DNA of 52,363 bases from Bauldia sp. (GTDB taxonomy: Bacteria; Pseudomonadota; Alphaproteobacteria; Rhizobiales; Kaistiaceae): assembly GCA_020442095.1 (NCBI GenBank), contig JAGRKY010000109.1, positions 1 through 52,363 of the forward strand, given 5' to 3'. A program made the translations under genes and the position numbers. A model generated the notes under the pieces. The model saw only the letters and a list, made by a program, of their open reading frames with translations, ran no database searches and was not told the DNA's origin. Positions 35,080 through 44,049 of this stretch are shown piece by piece (positions within the stretch are counted from its first letter, which is position 1; each line of letters starts with the position of its first letter).

Positions 35080-36572
35080 TGATGAACGCTTCGAAGCGGC
35101 CGCTCGATCCTATTGGGCTCTATCACCTTGCCCGCCCGCCGGAACAGCGCATGGGAGGCCTCGTTGATCGTGGCGAGGGCTTCGGTTTCGTCGAAGGTCG
35201 TGAACCGGCCAGCGTCGAGAACCACCTTGCCGTCGACGATCACGGTATGCACCGACTTCGAGCGCGACGCGTAGAAGAGGTTGCGGATCATGTTGGTCGT
35301 CGGGATCATTTCCGGACGGTCGAGCGTGTGGATGACAATGTCGGCGCGCTTGCCGACTTCGATCGAACCGAGCTGGTCGTCCATGCCGCAGGCCTTCGCC
35401 CCGCCCCGGGTCGCCATGTAGAGGCCGTCCTCGGCGACGAGATAGGTGCGATCCTCTTGGACGTCGCGGGCCGCCATCACGGCAAGGTTGGCCTGCCGCC
35501 AGATATCGAAATCGTTCGACCAGTTCGGCGAGTCCGAGCCGAGGGCGATATTGGCTCCGCGCCGCCACAGCTCCGCATGCCGGCCATGGGTCGAGCTGCC
35601 CCGCCCCCACATCATCGACGCCGCCGGCGCCCAAGCGATGCTCGGCCCTGTCTCGAGGATGACCTCGCACTCGGCGTCGGTGAGATGGTTCGCATGGCCG
35701 AAGACAATGTTCGGGGCGAGGAACCCAATCCTGCCGAGATGAACCAGGGGATCGACACCGCCATATTGCCGGCGGTCGGCCTCCGTGTCGGCCGGACTGT
35801 ATGACTGGTGGAGGTTGAGGACGACGCCCGCGGCATCGGCGCATGCCTTCGCTTCCAGCATCAGGCGCTCGCTGGCCGTGCCAAGCCCGAGGATGACGAC
35901 ATGGCCGGTGACCAGGGCATCCGGATCCTTGTTGCGGAAGAGTTCCCCGCCCATCCGGGCCATCGCTTCGTCGAAGTCGCGCGGGGCTCGCTTCAGCACC
36001 GGGCGCGCCTTCGCCGCGGCGTCGCAGATTGAACAGCCGGTATCGCCCTGCGACAGGCCCTGCGGCTGGTCCCAGATGAAGGCGTCGCCGATCACCGCCC
36101 GGATGCCGACATGCTCCGACGCGCGGGCAGCCGCCGACGGCTCCATCACCGTGCCCGCCTCGAGGAAGCAGGTGGTGCCGTTGCGGATCATCTCCATGGC
36201 GGAGAGAACCACTGCGAGATACTCCTCGTCGTCGTTGATAATGTTGAAGAAATCGCTTTCAAAAAGGCGGAATGCATCCGCCTCGACGAGTTGGTCCGCC
36301 ATGCCGCCGCGCGTCAGCTGGAAGGAGGCGTGCATGTGGCATTCAATGAAGCCGGGATGCAGCGGCGCCCCCCCGGCGTCGATCTGCCGCCGGCCGGTGT
36401 AACCCGCCGCGACCACCGAATCCGCGTCGACCGCAACGATGCGACCGCGATCCACCGCAACCGCGCCCGCCTCGATGATCCGGGCGTCGTCGTCCATCGT
36501 GATGACATATGCATTGCGAATGACGAGATCGACGGATGCCGGTCCCCCGCCCTGGTCCGGTGTGTCACTCAT
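35073..36572 (-). CDS. Amidohydrolase-superfamily deaminase/hydrolase (ATZ/TRZ-like) 2
   Basis: The 499-residue protein has the composite sandwich plus TIM barrel. The metal His-x-His is at residues 79-81 (GFIECHMHAS), with further ligands in NLHQSYSP and FGHANHL and the late Asp in LGSDSPNW. The C-terminus has GKRADIVIHTLD. It is the last gene of importer E operon and overlaps the ATPase stop by 8 bp, so it should act on the solute that a polyamine-type importer brings in, probably releasing ammonia or an amine. It shares family but not close sequence with the enzyme at 7501. Confidence 0.85.
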   Translation of the reverse strand: MSDTPDQGGGPASVDLVIRNAYVITMDDDARIIEAGAVAVDRGRIVAVDADSVVAAGYTGRRQIDAGGAPLHPGFIECHMHASFQLTRGGMADQLVEADAFRLFESDFFNIINDDEEYLAVVLSAMEMIRNGTTCFLEAGTVMEPSAAARASEHVGIRAVIGDAFIWDQPQGLSQGDTGCSICDAAAKARPVLKRAPRDFDEAMARMGGELFRNKDPDALVTGHVVILGLGTASERLMLEAKACADAAGVVLNLHQSYSPADTEADRRQYGGVDPLVHLGRIGFLAPNIVFGHANHLTDAECEVILETGPSIAWAPAASMMWGRGSSTHGRHAELWRRGANIALGSDSPNWSNDFDIWRQANLAVMAARDVQEDRTYLVAEDGLYMATRGGAKACGMDDQLGSIEVGKRADIVIHTLDRPEMIPTTNMIRNLFYASRSKSVHTVIVDGKVVLDAGRFTTFDETEALATINEASHALFRRAGKVIEPNRIERPLRSVHHH

Positions 36573-37659
36573 GTCCTTTCCCTCCCCATACGGTGGCCGC
36601 CGTCGCGGACCACGCGAGGCCGACCTTCGTCCCGACGGCGAGGTCGGTTGCCTCTTCGTCGCGAAGGTCCGCCCAAAGCAGTTCGCCGCCGCCGATCACG
36701 GCGCCGACCCGGATTGCATTGCCGAGGTAGATGATCTCCGTGACGGTCGCCGCGACGACGCCGTTCGATGCCGCAGCGGCGTCATCCCGGGACCGGATGC
36801 GCACATCCTCCGGGCGGACCGAGACCGTCACCACCGTGCCGGCAGGGATATCCGCCGTGGTCGTGGCGCCCGTGGGCTCGCCATGCCCGACCGCGACCGT
36901 CGCGCCAGCATCCGTGACCGCGGTCAGCGTGCCGCGCAGAAGGTTCGTCTGGCCGATGAAATTGGAGGTGAAGACCGAGTTCGGCCGCGTGTAGATCTCG
37001 CGCGGCGATCCGATCTGGATGATCCGCCCCTGGTTCATGATCGCGATGCGATCCGACATCACCAGCGCCTCCGTCTGGTCGTGGGTGACGAAGACGAAGG
37101 TCGCGCCGAGCTTGCGCTGGATGGTCCGGAGCTCAAGCTGCATCTGCTGACGGAGCTTCTGATCGAGCGCCGAAAGGGGCTCGTCGAGGAGCAGCACGCT
37201 CGGCTCCGCCGCCAGCGCCCGCGCGAGGGCGACGCGTTGCACCTGGCCGCCACTGAGCTCCGTCGGACCGCGTCCGCCAAACCCCTCGAGGCGGACCAGG
37301 GCCAGCATCTCCTCGACCTTGGCGGCGATGCGGTCCTTCGACCACTTCCTGAGCTTCAGGCTGTAGGCGATGTTGTCGAAGACGTTGAGATGCGGGAAGA
37401 GAGCTCCGCGCTGGAAGACGATGTTGGTCGGCCGCCGGTGCGGAGGCCGCGCGGTGACGTCCTGCCCGGCGATCCGAACGCTGCCGCGCGTGGCGAATTC
37501 GAAGCCGGCGATGATCCGGAGCAAGGTCGACTTGCCGCAACCGCTGGCGCCGAGCAGCGAGACGAACTCATGCTCGTCGACGGTGAGGTTCACCTCGTCG
37601 AGGGCCAGCGTGTCGCCGAACTCCTTCCGCACCCCGATGACTTCGACCGCCCGCGTCAT
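36565..37659 (-). CDS. Importer E: PotA-type ABC ATPase
   Basis: The 364-residue protein has Walker A at residues 37-45 (GASGCGKST), LSGGQVQR, LLLDEPLSALD, the switch His in FVTHDQTEA and a C-terminal TOBE-like regulatory domain (VVTVSVRPEDVRI). This is the spermidine/putrescine/Fe family layout. The start at 37659 follows GGAG and overlaps the permease 2 stop in ATGA. Confidence 0.9.
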   Translation of the reverse strand: MTRAVEVIGVRKEFGDTLALDEVNLTVDEHEFVSLLGASGCGKSTLLRIIAGFEFATRGSVRIAGQDVTARPPHRRPTNIVFQRGALFPHLNVFDNIAYSLKLRKWSKDRIAAKVEEMLALVRLEGFGGRGPTELSGGQVQRVALARALAAEPSVLLLDEPLSALDQKLRQQMQLELRTIQRKLGATFVFVTHDQTEALVMSDRIAIMNQGRIIQIGSPREIYTRPNSVFTSNFIGQTNLLRGTLTAVTDAGATVAVGHGEPTGATTTADIPAGTVVTVSVRPEDVRIRSRDDAAAASNGVVAATVTEIIYLGNAIRVGAVIGGGELLWADLRDEEATDLAVGTKVGLAWSATAATVWGGKGHE

Positions 37660-38444
37660 CGCCAGGGTCTCCTGCCGGCGAAGTGGGAGACGACGACGAG
37701 GATCACCAGCGAGATCATCAGCATCGAGGCCACCGCGTTGATCGACGGGTTGATGCCGCGGCGGATCAGGCCCCAGACCAGCACCGGCAGGGTCTGCTGG
37801 CTGCCGATGTTGAACCATGTGACCACGAACTCATCGAGCGAGAGGGCGGCGGCGAGCAGCGCGGAACCGATCAGGGAGGGCCGGATGAGCGGAAAGGTGA
37901 TGTCGCGGAAGGCGCGCGCCGGAGAGGCGCCAAGATCGCGAGCGGCCTCGAGGACCGAGAAATCGAAGGTTTCAAGCCGTGCATTCATGGTGAGGACAAC
38001 AAACGGAAGACAGACGAGGACGTGGCCGAAGGCGGCATTGCGAAGGCTCTGCTGGAGGCCGAGCGCATCGAAGAAGACAGCAAGCGCAATGCCGATGACG
38101 AGAAGCGGAACGATCGCCGGCAGGAGGCTAGCGCCGAGCAGCCCGCCGCGGACGCGGTTACTCTTCAGCTTGACGAGGCCGAAGGCGAAACTCGCGCCGA
38201 GGATGCCGCAGACGACTGCGGAGATCAGCGCCAACAACGCACTGTTGGCGATGGCGATGATCATCAGCGGGTTGTCGAATGCCCGCGCGTACCAGTCGAG
38301 CGTCAGGCCTTCGATCGGAAGGCTGAGCTTGGCCGAGTCGGCGAAGGAAAAGAGGACGATGACGACGACCGGCGCGTAGAGGAAGACCATCACGGCGGCG
38401 ACGTAGAACCGCGCCGCCAGCCTGTGGCGACCGGGGCTTACCAT
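37656..38444 (-). CDS. Importer E: PotC-type ABC permease 2
   Basis: The 262-residue protein has six or so membrane segments and the EAA loop EAARDLGASPARAFRDITFP typical of PotC-like permeases, then LSLDEFVVTWF. The start at 38444 overlaps the permease 1 stop by 7 bp; the longer frame to 39278 is antisense-free noise over permease 1 and is rejected. Confidence 0.88.
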   Translation of the reverse strand: MVSPGRHRLAARFYVAAVMVFLYAPVVVIVLFSFADSAKLSLPIEGLTLDWYARAFDNPLMIIAIANSALLALISAVVCGILGASFAFGLVKLKSNRVRGGLLGASLLPAIVPLLVIGIALAVFFDALGLQQSLRNAAFGHVLVCLPFVVLTMNARLETFDFSVLEAARDLGASPARAFRDITFPLIRPSLIGSALLAAALSLDEFVVTWFNIGSQQTLPVLVWGLIRRGINPSINAVASMLMISLVILVVVSHFAGRRPWR

Positions 38445-39322
38445 GTCACCACCCAACGGATCGTGCGCATGACAACGAGATAGATGACGACGACCGTCAC
38501 CAGCGTCGTGAACGCCAGGGCCGCGCCGAGGGGCCAGTTGGCGCCGATCCCGCGGAACTGGTCGGCGATGACGTTGCCGACCATCATTCCCTGGACGCCG
38601 CCAACAAGGGACGGTGTGACGAAATCGCCTGCCGCGAGCAGGAAGGCGATCGGGAAAGCCATGCGGATCCCCGGCAGCGTCATCGGCACGAGAACAGTAC
38701 GGACGAGGTGAAGGCGCTTCGATCCGAGGTCGCGGGCCACCTCCACGTGATCGCGTGAGATGTTGATCATCGAGGAATAGATCGGCAGCACGGCGAAGGG
38801 GAGCAGAAGGCCGATCAGCGTCACCACCGTCGCGAAGTTGCTGTAGATCAGGAACTCGAGCGGCCGATCGATCAGGCCGAGCCATTCGAGTGCGGAGTTC
38901 AGCAGCCCCTGCTTGCCGAGGATCGTCCGCCACGCATAGATCCGGACCAGATAGCCGCTGAACAGGGAGATCAGGACGAGCTGCAGGATCAGTTGCGCGC
39001 TGCGCTCGAACACGAAACGCATCAGGTAGGAGAGCGCGAAGGCGATCGGCACGACGATGGCCGCGGTGACCAGGCCGATGACGACGGTCTTGACCAGAAG
39101 CGTGCGGTAGAGCGGCGAACCGACGATCTTCAGGTAATTGGCGAGCGAGAAATCCGGGACCAGCTCGAAGCCCTTGATCCGCCAAAAGCTCAGCACCAGA
39201 AGGCCGATCATCGGCACGAGAAAGAACAGCGAATAATAGATGGTCGCCGGGGCGAGCGGTCCAAGGACCGGTCGCCACCGCTCGGTGATGGATCCTCCGT
39301 GTCGAGACATGCCGGTCGTCAC
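38438..39322 (-). CDS. Importer E: PotB-type ABC permease 1
   Basis: The 294-residue protein is a PotB-like inner-membrane permease with the EAA-type loop EVARDLGSKRLHLVRTVLVP and LLAAGDFVTPSLVGG. The start is a GTG at 39322 preceded by AAGG, with an ATG four codons later as alternative. It follows the binding-protein stop by 28 bp and pairs with permease 2. Confidence 0.88.
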   Translation of the reverse strand: MTTGMSRHGGSITERWRPVLGPLAPATIYYSLFFLVPMIGLLVLSFWRIKGFELVPDFSLANYLKIVGSPLYRTLLVKTVVIGLVTAAIVVPIAFALSYLMRFVFERSAQLILQLVLISLFSGYLVRIYAWRTILGKQGLLNSALEWLGLIDRPLEFLIYSNFATVVTLIGLLLPFAVLPIYSSMINISRDHVEVARDLGSKRLHLVRTVLVPMTLPGIRMAFPIAFLLAAGDFVTPSLVGGVQGMMVGNVIADQFRGIGANWPLGAALAFTTLVTVVVIYLVVMRTIRWVVTW

Positions 39323-39350
39323 GGAGGACGCCTTAGCCGGAACCGACCGC

Positions 39351-40508
39351 TCAGGAAAGCTTGAAGGCCTGCCAGGCCTCGCTCCAGGCCGAGGCCGGAA
39401 CGATGTCGCCGTCCGGTTCCTGCGGCGGGAAAAACAACTGGGTGTTCAGGATGCCGCCATCGGCCTGCTTGACGATGTCGTAGGGATAGATACCGGTCAG
39501 CCCCGGGTCCATCAGATCATAGGCAGCCTCGACCGCACATCCCGAGCCGAGCTCCGTGGCGATCGCCGCGTTCGACTCCGCAGATGTCATGAAGTTGATG
39601 AAGGCGTAGGCGTTGTCGATGTTCGGGGCGTCGACCGCGATGGCGTAGGCGTCCTCCCAGTAATAGGTACCGTCGACCGCCGGCGTGCCGACCTTGAGCT
39701 CGACCCCCTTCTCCTTGGCGATCAGGGTCTGATAGGCCCAGCCGGCAAGGCCGATCGACGCGTCGCCGCGCACCATCACGTCGACCATGTCTGCGAAGGA
39801 CGCACCGAGCGTGACGACATTCGGCTTGATGGTCATCATGGCGGCGACCGCCTTGTCGAGCTGCTCTGCCGTCAGGCGGCTCGGATCCTCGACGCCGATC
39901 GACTTGGCGAACAGCCAGATGTTGCCGAAGGGATCGTCCAGCAAGACGATCTCACCCTCGTATTTCGGGTCGGCGAAATCGGTGTATTTCGCCGGCACGC
40001 CGTCCCATTTTGCCGGATTGTAGATGCAGGGCTCGTCGCCCCAGATGATCGGAATGCCATAGGTCTTGCCGTTCTTGACGAGCCACGACGCATTCTTGAA
40101 AGCCGGGAACAGGCCGGCGGCGTTCGGGATGCGTGACAGGTCGAGCGCCTGGAACAGCTCGATGTCGGCATCGAGCATCGCCCTCTGGAAGTCCTTGTTG
40201 GGCGTGAGGAGATCCATGGTCCCGCGCCCGCCGGTGTTGAAGCGCGTCAAGGCTCCGTCCGCCGCCACCTGGAAGGTCGCCTGCATCTGGATGTTGTTAT
40301 CCTCGAGGAATTGCTTGGCGACATTGGCGGCGTGTTCGCCATCCCAGCCAAAGAAGTTCAGCGGCCCGCCTAGCTCGGCCGCCCGTGCCTGATGGCCGGC
40401 GCCGATCACGGTGAGCGATGCGAGGCCTATCCCGCCGCGAATGAAGCTTCGACGGCTGATGTCGGCATGCAATCTGTTGTCCAATGCTGCCTTGATGAAT
40501 TCGTTCAC
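39351..40508 (-). CDS. Importer E: polyamine-type substrate-binding protein with Tat signal
   Basis: The 385-residue protein is a PotD-like (SBP_bac) type II binding protein. The N-terminus has a twin-arginine motif SRRSFIRGG near residue 20 followed by a hydrophobic stretch and a probable cut after ARA, so it should be exported folded by Tat, unlike the other binding proteins here. The start is taken as the GTG at 40508 because GGAG lies 6 bp upstream; an ATG at 40520 overlaps that GGAG and has no site of its own. It opens the E operon and is divergent from the TetR gene. Confidence 0.87.
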   Translation of the reverse strand: MNEFIKAALDNRLHADISRRSFIRGGIGLASLTVIGAGHQARAAELGGPLNFFGWDGEHAANVAKQFLEDNNIQMQATFQVAADGALTRFNTGGRGTMDLLTPNKDFQRAMLDADIELFQALDLSRIPNAAGLFPAFKNASWLVKNGKTYGIPIIWGDEPCIYNPAKWDGVPAKYTDFADPKYEGEIVLLDDPFGNIWLFAKSIGVEDPSRLTAEQLDKAVAAMMTIKPNVVTLGASFADMVDVMVRGDASIGLAGWAYQTLIAKEKGVELKVGTPAVDGTYYWEDAYAIAVDAPNIDNAYAFINFMTSAESNAAIATELGSGCAVEAAYDLMDPGLTGIYPYDIVKQADGGILNTQLFFPPQEPDGDIVPASAWSEAWQAFKLS

Positions 40509-40816
40509 GGCGATCTCCATTACAGGAAGGGCAATTGACGGTCCGGGCGAGCGCCGCCGCCGGCTGCAACGACGAAGACGCTCAGCTCTTGCTGACTCAG
40601 GCGAAGGGGGCTGCTGGTCGGAGGGATCGCGACGGCAACGGCTGTTGTTGTCACGGCTCCCTCGATGCACTTCAGGTCTTGTCTTTCGACCAACAAAACT
40701 TACTTACTAGTAAGTCTGTTTCGAGTCAAGCGACAGAGCGCGGAAACGGGGTTGCGAACGCGTCGCTCGCCCTAGCGAACGGCCCTGCCCTGCTCTATCG
40801 TTGCGGCCGACAGAGA
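40509..40816. other. Divergent control region of importer E and TetR
   Basis: No gene is seen in this 308-bp spacer. It contains the 14-bp palindrome at 40702, a TTGACT -35 for the leftward operon at 40724-40729 (minus strand), and a long leader of about 190 nt before the binding-protein gene. Confidence 0.55.
40702..40715. promoter_or_regulatory. TetR-type palindromic operator
   Basis: ACTTACTAGTAAGT is a perfect 14-bp palindrome, a form typical of TetR-family operators. It lies 8 bp downstream of TTGACT (minus strand) in the importer E promoter, so a bound repressor would block the operon. The neighbouring TetR is the obvious candidate. Confidence 0.7.
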
Positions 40817-41512
40817 ATGGAAAACGGGCAAACAATGCGCGCGAAGATCAAGTCGCTGGCCCTGGACCTGCTGGTCCAGAACGGATACCGGGGAATGAGC
40901 TTCGGCGACCTTGCCGAGGAAATCGGCACCACGCGCGCAAACATCCATCATCACTTCGGCAACAAGCAGAACCTCGTCGAAGAGGTCGTGGTCGACTACA
41001 TCCGCGAAACCAACTCGGTCGTCAGTTCGATCTGGCTGGACCCCGACGTCGCCCTTGTCGACAAGATCAACAAGAACCTCGAGTTCAACGTGAAGCGCTA
41101 TTCGCGATACAATCGTCGCGGGCGGGAAGGCCGGCCCTGGAGCCTGATCACGCGCATGCGGCAGGACAGCCAGCTCCTGACGCCGAGGTGCCACGACGCC
41201 CTCGACGAATTCGCAACGCACCTGCTGGCGTGCATGACGGAAGCGGTCAAGATCGCGATACGGCGGAAGGAATTCGCCGCCAACCTGCCGGTCGACGACG
41301 TCGCCCTGCAGCTCTTCAGCATCGCGAATACCTCGCCACTGATCACCCAGGACTCAGGCAACTTCGAACGGCTTCGCGAGCTCTATGTCGGATTTGCGCG
41401 GATTATCACCCACGCTTTCGGCAAGAACCGCAAAAGCCCTCCGAAACGGCGCGCCGCTTCCAATACCGCAAGTCGCGCGTCCACCACGCTGGGCGCCACG
41501 AGCGAGAAATGA
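40817..41512 (+). CDS. TetR-family transcriptional regulator
   Basis: The 231-residue protein has a TetR N-terminal DNA-binding domain: MSFGDLAEEIGTTRANIHHH followed by FGNKQNLVEE (about residues 24-53) is the recognition helix region. The C-terminal ligand domain is not a well-known subtype. An ATG at 40835 is an equally possible start. The C-terminal tail is basic and low in complexity. It is divergent from importer E, with the palindrome at 40702 between. Two decayed copies of parts of this gene lie at 20690 and 34715. Confidence 0.87.
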   Translation: MENGQTMRAKIKSLALDLLVQNGYRGMSFGDLAEEIGTTRANIHHHFGNKQNLVEEVVVDYIRETNSVVSSIWLDPDVALVDKINKNLEFNVKRYSRYNRRGREGRPWSLITRMRQDSQLLTPRCHDALDEFATHLLACMTEAVKIAIRRKEFAANLPVDDVALQLFSIANTSPLITQDSGNFERLRELYVGFARIITHAFGKNRKSPPKRRAASNTASRASTTLGATSEK

Positions 41513-41976
41513 CAGCGGGACGCCGTTGAACGAATCGGGCTGTCCGGAAGCTATCCCGCTCGTCCGCGTCGCTCGGTTTCAGCGCTGAGCCACGCCGGCG
41601 CCGGACATACTGGAAATGTCTCGCTTCAGGCAGGAAGCGGATATCGCCATGCCAGCCGCGTCGAAGCGCGCCAGCGAGGCGCCCCAGTCGGCGGAGGCTA
41701 ACTCCCGGACATGACGCTCCTTTTCCAAAGCGCGGCCCCAGGCGTCAAAATCGGGCAGACTGGCTGTGCACGCAGTCTATTTCGAACTCGCCTCCGCCAC
41801 TTTTCCTTGTTCAGCGGCGGAAAACAGGGAAGAAAAGACACAGACGCGTTGACGTGCGGGCAGCACATTTCACTAAGCCACGCAGATTCAATGGCTTATA
41901 CGTCAATTCCCTAGGCGAAAAAACAGGGAACTGAATCCGCCAAACAGGGAGATTTCGCCCGCCAGGAAAGGGATCC
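41513..41976. other. Intergenic stretch with short direct repeats, no clear gene
   Basis: This 464-bp spacer lies between the TetR stop and the stop of the PLP-enzyme gene. No intact gene is supported. A minus-strand frame of about 60 codons (reading LPDFDAWGRALEKERHVREL) lacks a start and ends before 41583; it may be a relic. The right half carries AAACAGGGA repeats and is less GC-rich than its neighbours. Confidence 0.45.
41822..41950. repeat. Three AAACAGGGA direct repeats
   Basis: AAACAGGGA occurs at 41822-41830, 41921-41929 and 41942-41950, in a region with A-rich patches. Clusters of this word are, as far as I recall, seen in repetitive intergenic elements of rhizobia, often near inserted DNA. 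Function is unknown. Confidence 0.4.
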
Positions 41977-43143
41977 CTACTCACCGACGACCGGGCGCTC
42001 CATGGCGATCAAGACATCGCCCGGAGGAATCGGAGCTGATCCGCGATAGGCGAGTGAGCCCGTCTCGCGCATGCCCGAACCGGTCAGGACCGCGACGACC
42101 TCGGCATCGTCCGCGATGCTGCCGTCCACAACCAGGCGCCGGATCGCCGGCACCACGGCGGTGCTCGAAGGTTCGGAAAAGACACCATCGGTATCGGCGA
42201 GCCTCACCTGACCCTCGAGCGCCTCCTCGTCGCTGACAACCATCGCGACGCCGCCACTTTCCCGAATCGCCGCGAGCGCAAGGTCGCCGTCCGGCGGGAT
42301 CCTGTGCTTGAGGTTGCGCATCACCGTGTCTCCGGGAGACGGCAGATCGCGCTCCGGGATATCGTGTACAAAGGCGAGCCCGTCGATGAAGGCCCTGTGG
42401 ACGGCATCGAAACGATCCGACTGGACCCCGGCGAGGCGGGGAAGGCGATCGATGGCCCCGATATCCCGGAGTTCGACGAAGCCGCGCCAGACACCGTGGA
42501 GCGTCGCACCGCCGCCGATCGGGACGACGACCCAATCGGGGACACGGCCGAGTTGATGGGCGATCTCGAAAGCGATCGTCTTCGGTGCTTCGGCCTGGAC
42601 CGGATTGACCCGGGCGAGCGTACTCGCCTGGTACCACCGCGACGGATCGAGCCCTGCCAGTATCTCCTCGATCGCTTCGAAGTCAGCGTCGACCTTGATG
42701 ACGCTAGCTCCGAAAATCCCGATCGGTGCCAGCCGCTCGTCCGGCGTTCCCCGCGGCACCAGGACGACACAGGGCAGCCCGGCGCGGGCGGCATAGGCAG
42801 CACAGGATAGCGCTGCGCTGCCTGTCGAGGCGACGACCACGGCCGGCGAACGCTGCGCGACGGCGTGGCTGAGCGCCAGCGACATCGCCCGGTCCTTCTG
42901 GGATCCGGTCGGATTGCGACCTTCATCCTTCCAGATGACCCGGGCACCAAAGTCCACCTGTGACGGAATAAGAGGCGACATGCCCTCGCCAAGGGTGACC
43001 GCCCCGCTCGCGCGAAGCGGCAGGAGGGCATCCCAAGCCCACATGCTTCGCGGCCTCTCGGGCAGAAGGACTACCTCCGAACCCCGCAACGGCGCTGCCG
43101 AGGCACGATCCGCTCCCACCACTTCGCCGGCATTCCCGGGCAT
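41977..43143 (-). CDS. PLP-dependent fold-type II enzyme, threonine synthase-like
   Basis: The 388-residue protein has the TLGEGMSPLI opening of threonine synthases, the PLP lysine K83 in NPTGSQKDRAM, the Ser/Thr-rich phosphate-facing STGSAALSCAAYAA and a late glycine-rich LTGSGM. It is shorter than canonical ThrC. Relatives include threonine synthase, cysteate synthase, threonine dehydratase and diaminopropionate lyase. In this catabolic setting an eliminase or ammonia-lyase role is more likely than threonine synthesis, but this is inferred. The start at 43143 follows GGGAGAGA; the frame open to 43923 overlaps the GntR gene. It is divergent from that gene across a TGTATACA box. Confidence 0.83.
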   Translation of the reverse strand: MPGNAGEVVGADRASAAPLRGSEVVLLPERPRSMWAWDALLPLRASGAVTLGEGMSPLIPSQVDFGARVIWKDEGRNPTGSQKDRAMSLALSHAVAQRSPAVVVASTGSAALSCAAYAARAGLPCVVLVPRGTPDERLAPIGIFGASVIKVDADFEAIEEILAGLDPSRWYQASTLARVNPVQAEAPKTIAFEIAHQLGRVPDWVVVPIGGGATLHGVWRGFVELRDIGAIDRLPRLAGVQSDRFDAVHRAFIDGLAFVHDIPERDLPSPGDTVMRNLKHRIPPDGDLALAAIRESGGVAMVVSDEEALEGQVRLADTDGVFSEPSSTAVVPAIRRLVVDGSIADDAEVVAVLTGSGMRETGSLAYRGSAPIPPGDVLIAMERPVVGE

Positions 43144-43211
43144 ATGTTTCTCTCCCGCCGGCCCGAACCTGATGTCCGGGCCCGAATCCGCCATTTTCCA
43201 TTCGCGGGAAA

Positions 43212-43236
43212 TTGACAGAACATCCAAATGTATACA
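43212..43236. promoter_or_regulatory. Promoter element and GntR-type operator 1
   Basis: TTGACA (43212-43217) is followed after 11 bp by TGTATACA (43229-43236), within AAATGTATACAAG. TGTATACA palindromes are typical sites of FCD-type GntR regulators. The same TTGAC-N11-TGTATACA layout is found at 50604. The GntR gene begins 24 bp downstream. Confidence 0.62.
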
Positions 43237-43260
43237 AGGTGACATTTGAAAGGCATGCCC

Positions 43261-44049
43261 ATGAGACCTGATCCTGTGAGCTTCGATCTCGTAGCGCCGG
43301 CGGCGGAGGCGGATCTTGCGGTCGCCCAGCGCACACTTCCCGAACTGGTCGCCGATGCCATTGTCCAGGGCATCGGTGCAGGCCGTCTGAAACCCGGCGA
43401 ACGGCTTTATGAACCAAATCTCTGCGAACGCTTGCGGGTCAGCCGCGCTCCGATCCGGGAGGCGCTCCGCATTCTCCAGGTGCAGGGCATCGTCGAAGGC
43501 GAGCCGCAGCGTGGTCTGAGCGTCTGTCTCTTCGACGAGAAACGTCGCGCGGAAGTGTACGAAATCCGCCATGCTCTCGAGCGAATTAGTATTCCGAAGG
43601 CGGCGGCGCGCCTGCGCGCCGAGCCGGAAGCAGCGCAGAGCCTGAAGCAGCTCATCGTTGAGATGGACGCGATCGCGGCGCGCGGCGACCGGCTCGCGAT
43701 GAACAAACTGGATCTCGCTTTCCATGGCGAGATTTGCCGGATCGCGGGAAACGAGGTGCTGATGAACCTGTGGCGGGGTCTTGCCCGGCAGGTCCTGATC
43801 ATCCTCGCCCTGGAGACGACCAGCAAGCTTCTTCTGCCGGCGATCCGCGACCAGCACGTTTCCCTGCTCGCCACCATGCATTCGGGGACCCAGAAGGAGC
43901 TGGAGAAGGAAATCACCAGCCACATTGCCGAGCCGTGGAGCGACGGCTGGCCCGGAACCGGGTCGAAAAAGACATCAGCAACGCGTCCGACCAGAGGCGG
44001 CCGCAAACCAAAGAGTACGATCGAACAAAAAGGAGGTTTTCATGCGTAG
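43261..44049 (+). CDS. GntR-family regulator (FCD type) of the right-hand locus
   Basis: The 262-residue protein has a GntR winged helix (residues about 27-90: GRLKPGERLYEPNLCERLRV then SRAPIREALRIL) and an FCD domain with DLAFHGEICRIAGNE. The ATG at 43261 is chosen because AAAGG lies 7 bp upstream; two earlier in-frame starts are too close to that site or are TTG. The last 35 residues are basic and extend past the FCD fold. The stop overlaps the binding-protein start by 8 bp, so regulator and importer F are cotranscribed. Confidence 0.85.
   Translation: MRPDPVSFDLVAPAAEADLAVAQRTLPELVADAIVQGIGAGRLKPGERLYEPNLCERLRVSRAPIREALRILQVQGIVEGEPQRGLSVCLFDEKRRAEVYEIRHALERISIPKAAARLRAEPEAAQSLKQLIVEMDAIAARGDRLAMNKLDLAFHGEICRIAGNEVLMNLWRGLARQVLIILALETTSKLLLPAIRDQHVSLLATMHSGTQKELEKEITSHIAEPWSDGWPGTGSKKTSATRPTRGGRKPKSTIEQKGGFHA

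Noticed and set aside
36439..38379. A 646-codon open frame on the plus strand
   Set aside because: It is antisense to the importer E ATPase and permease genes, with shadow-type composition.
37656..39278. A 540-residue version of permease 2 of importer E
   Set aside because: The extra part overlaps permease 1 on the same strand in another frame. The ATG at 38444 gives a normal PotC length with overlap coupling.
41977..43923. A 648-residue version of the PLP enzyme
   Set aside because: The extra N-terminal part is antisense to the GntR gene. The start at 43143 has a good ribosome site and leaves the normal family length.
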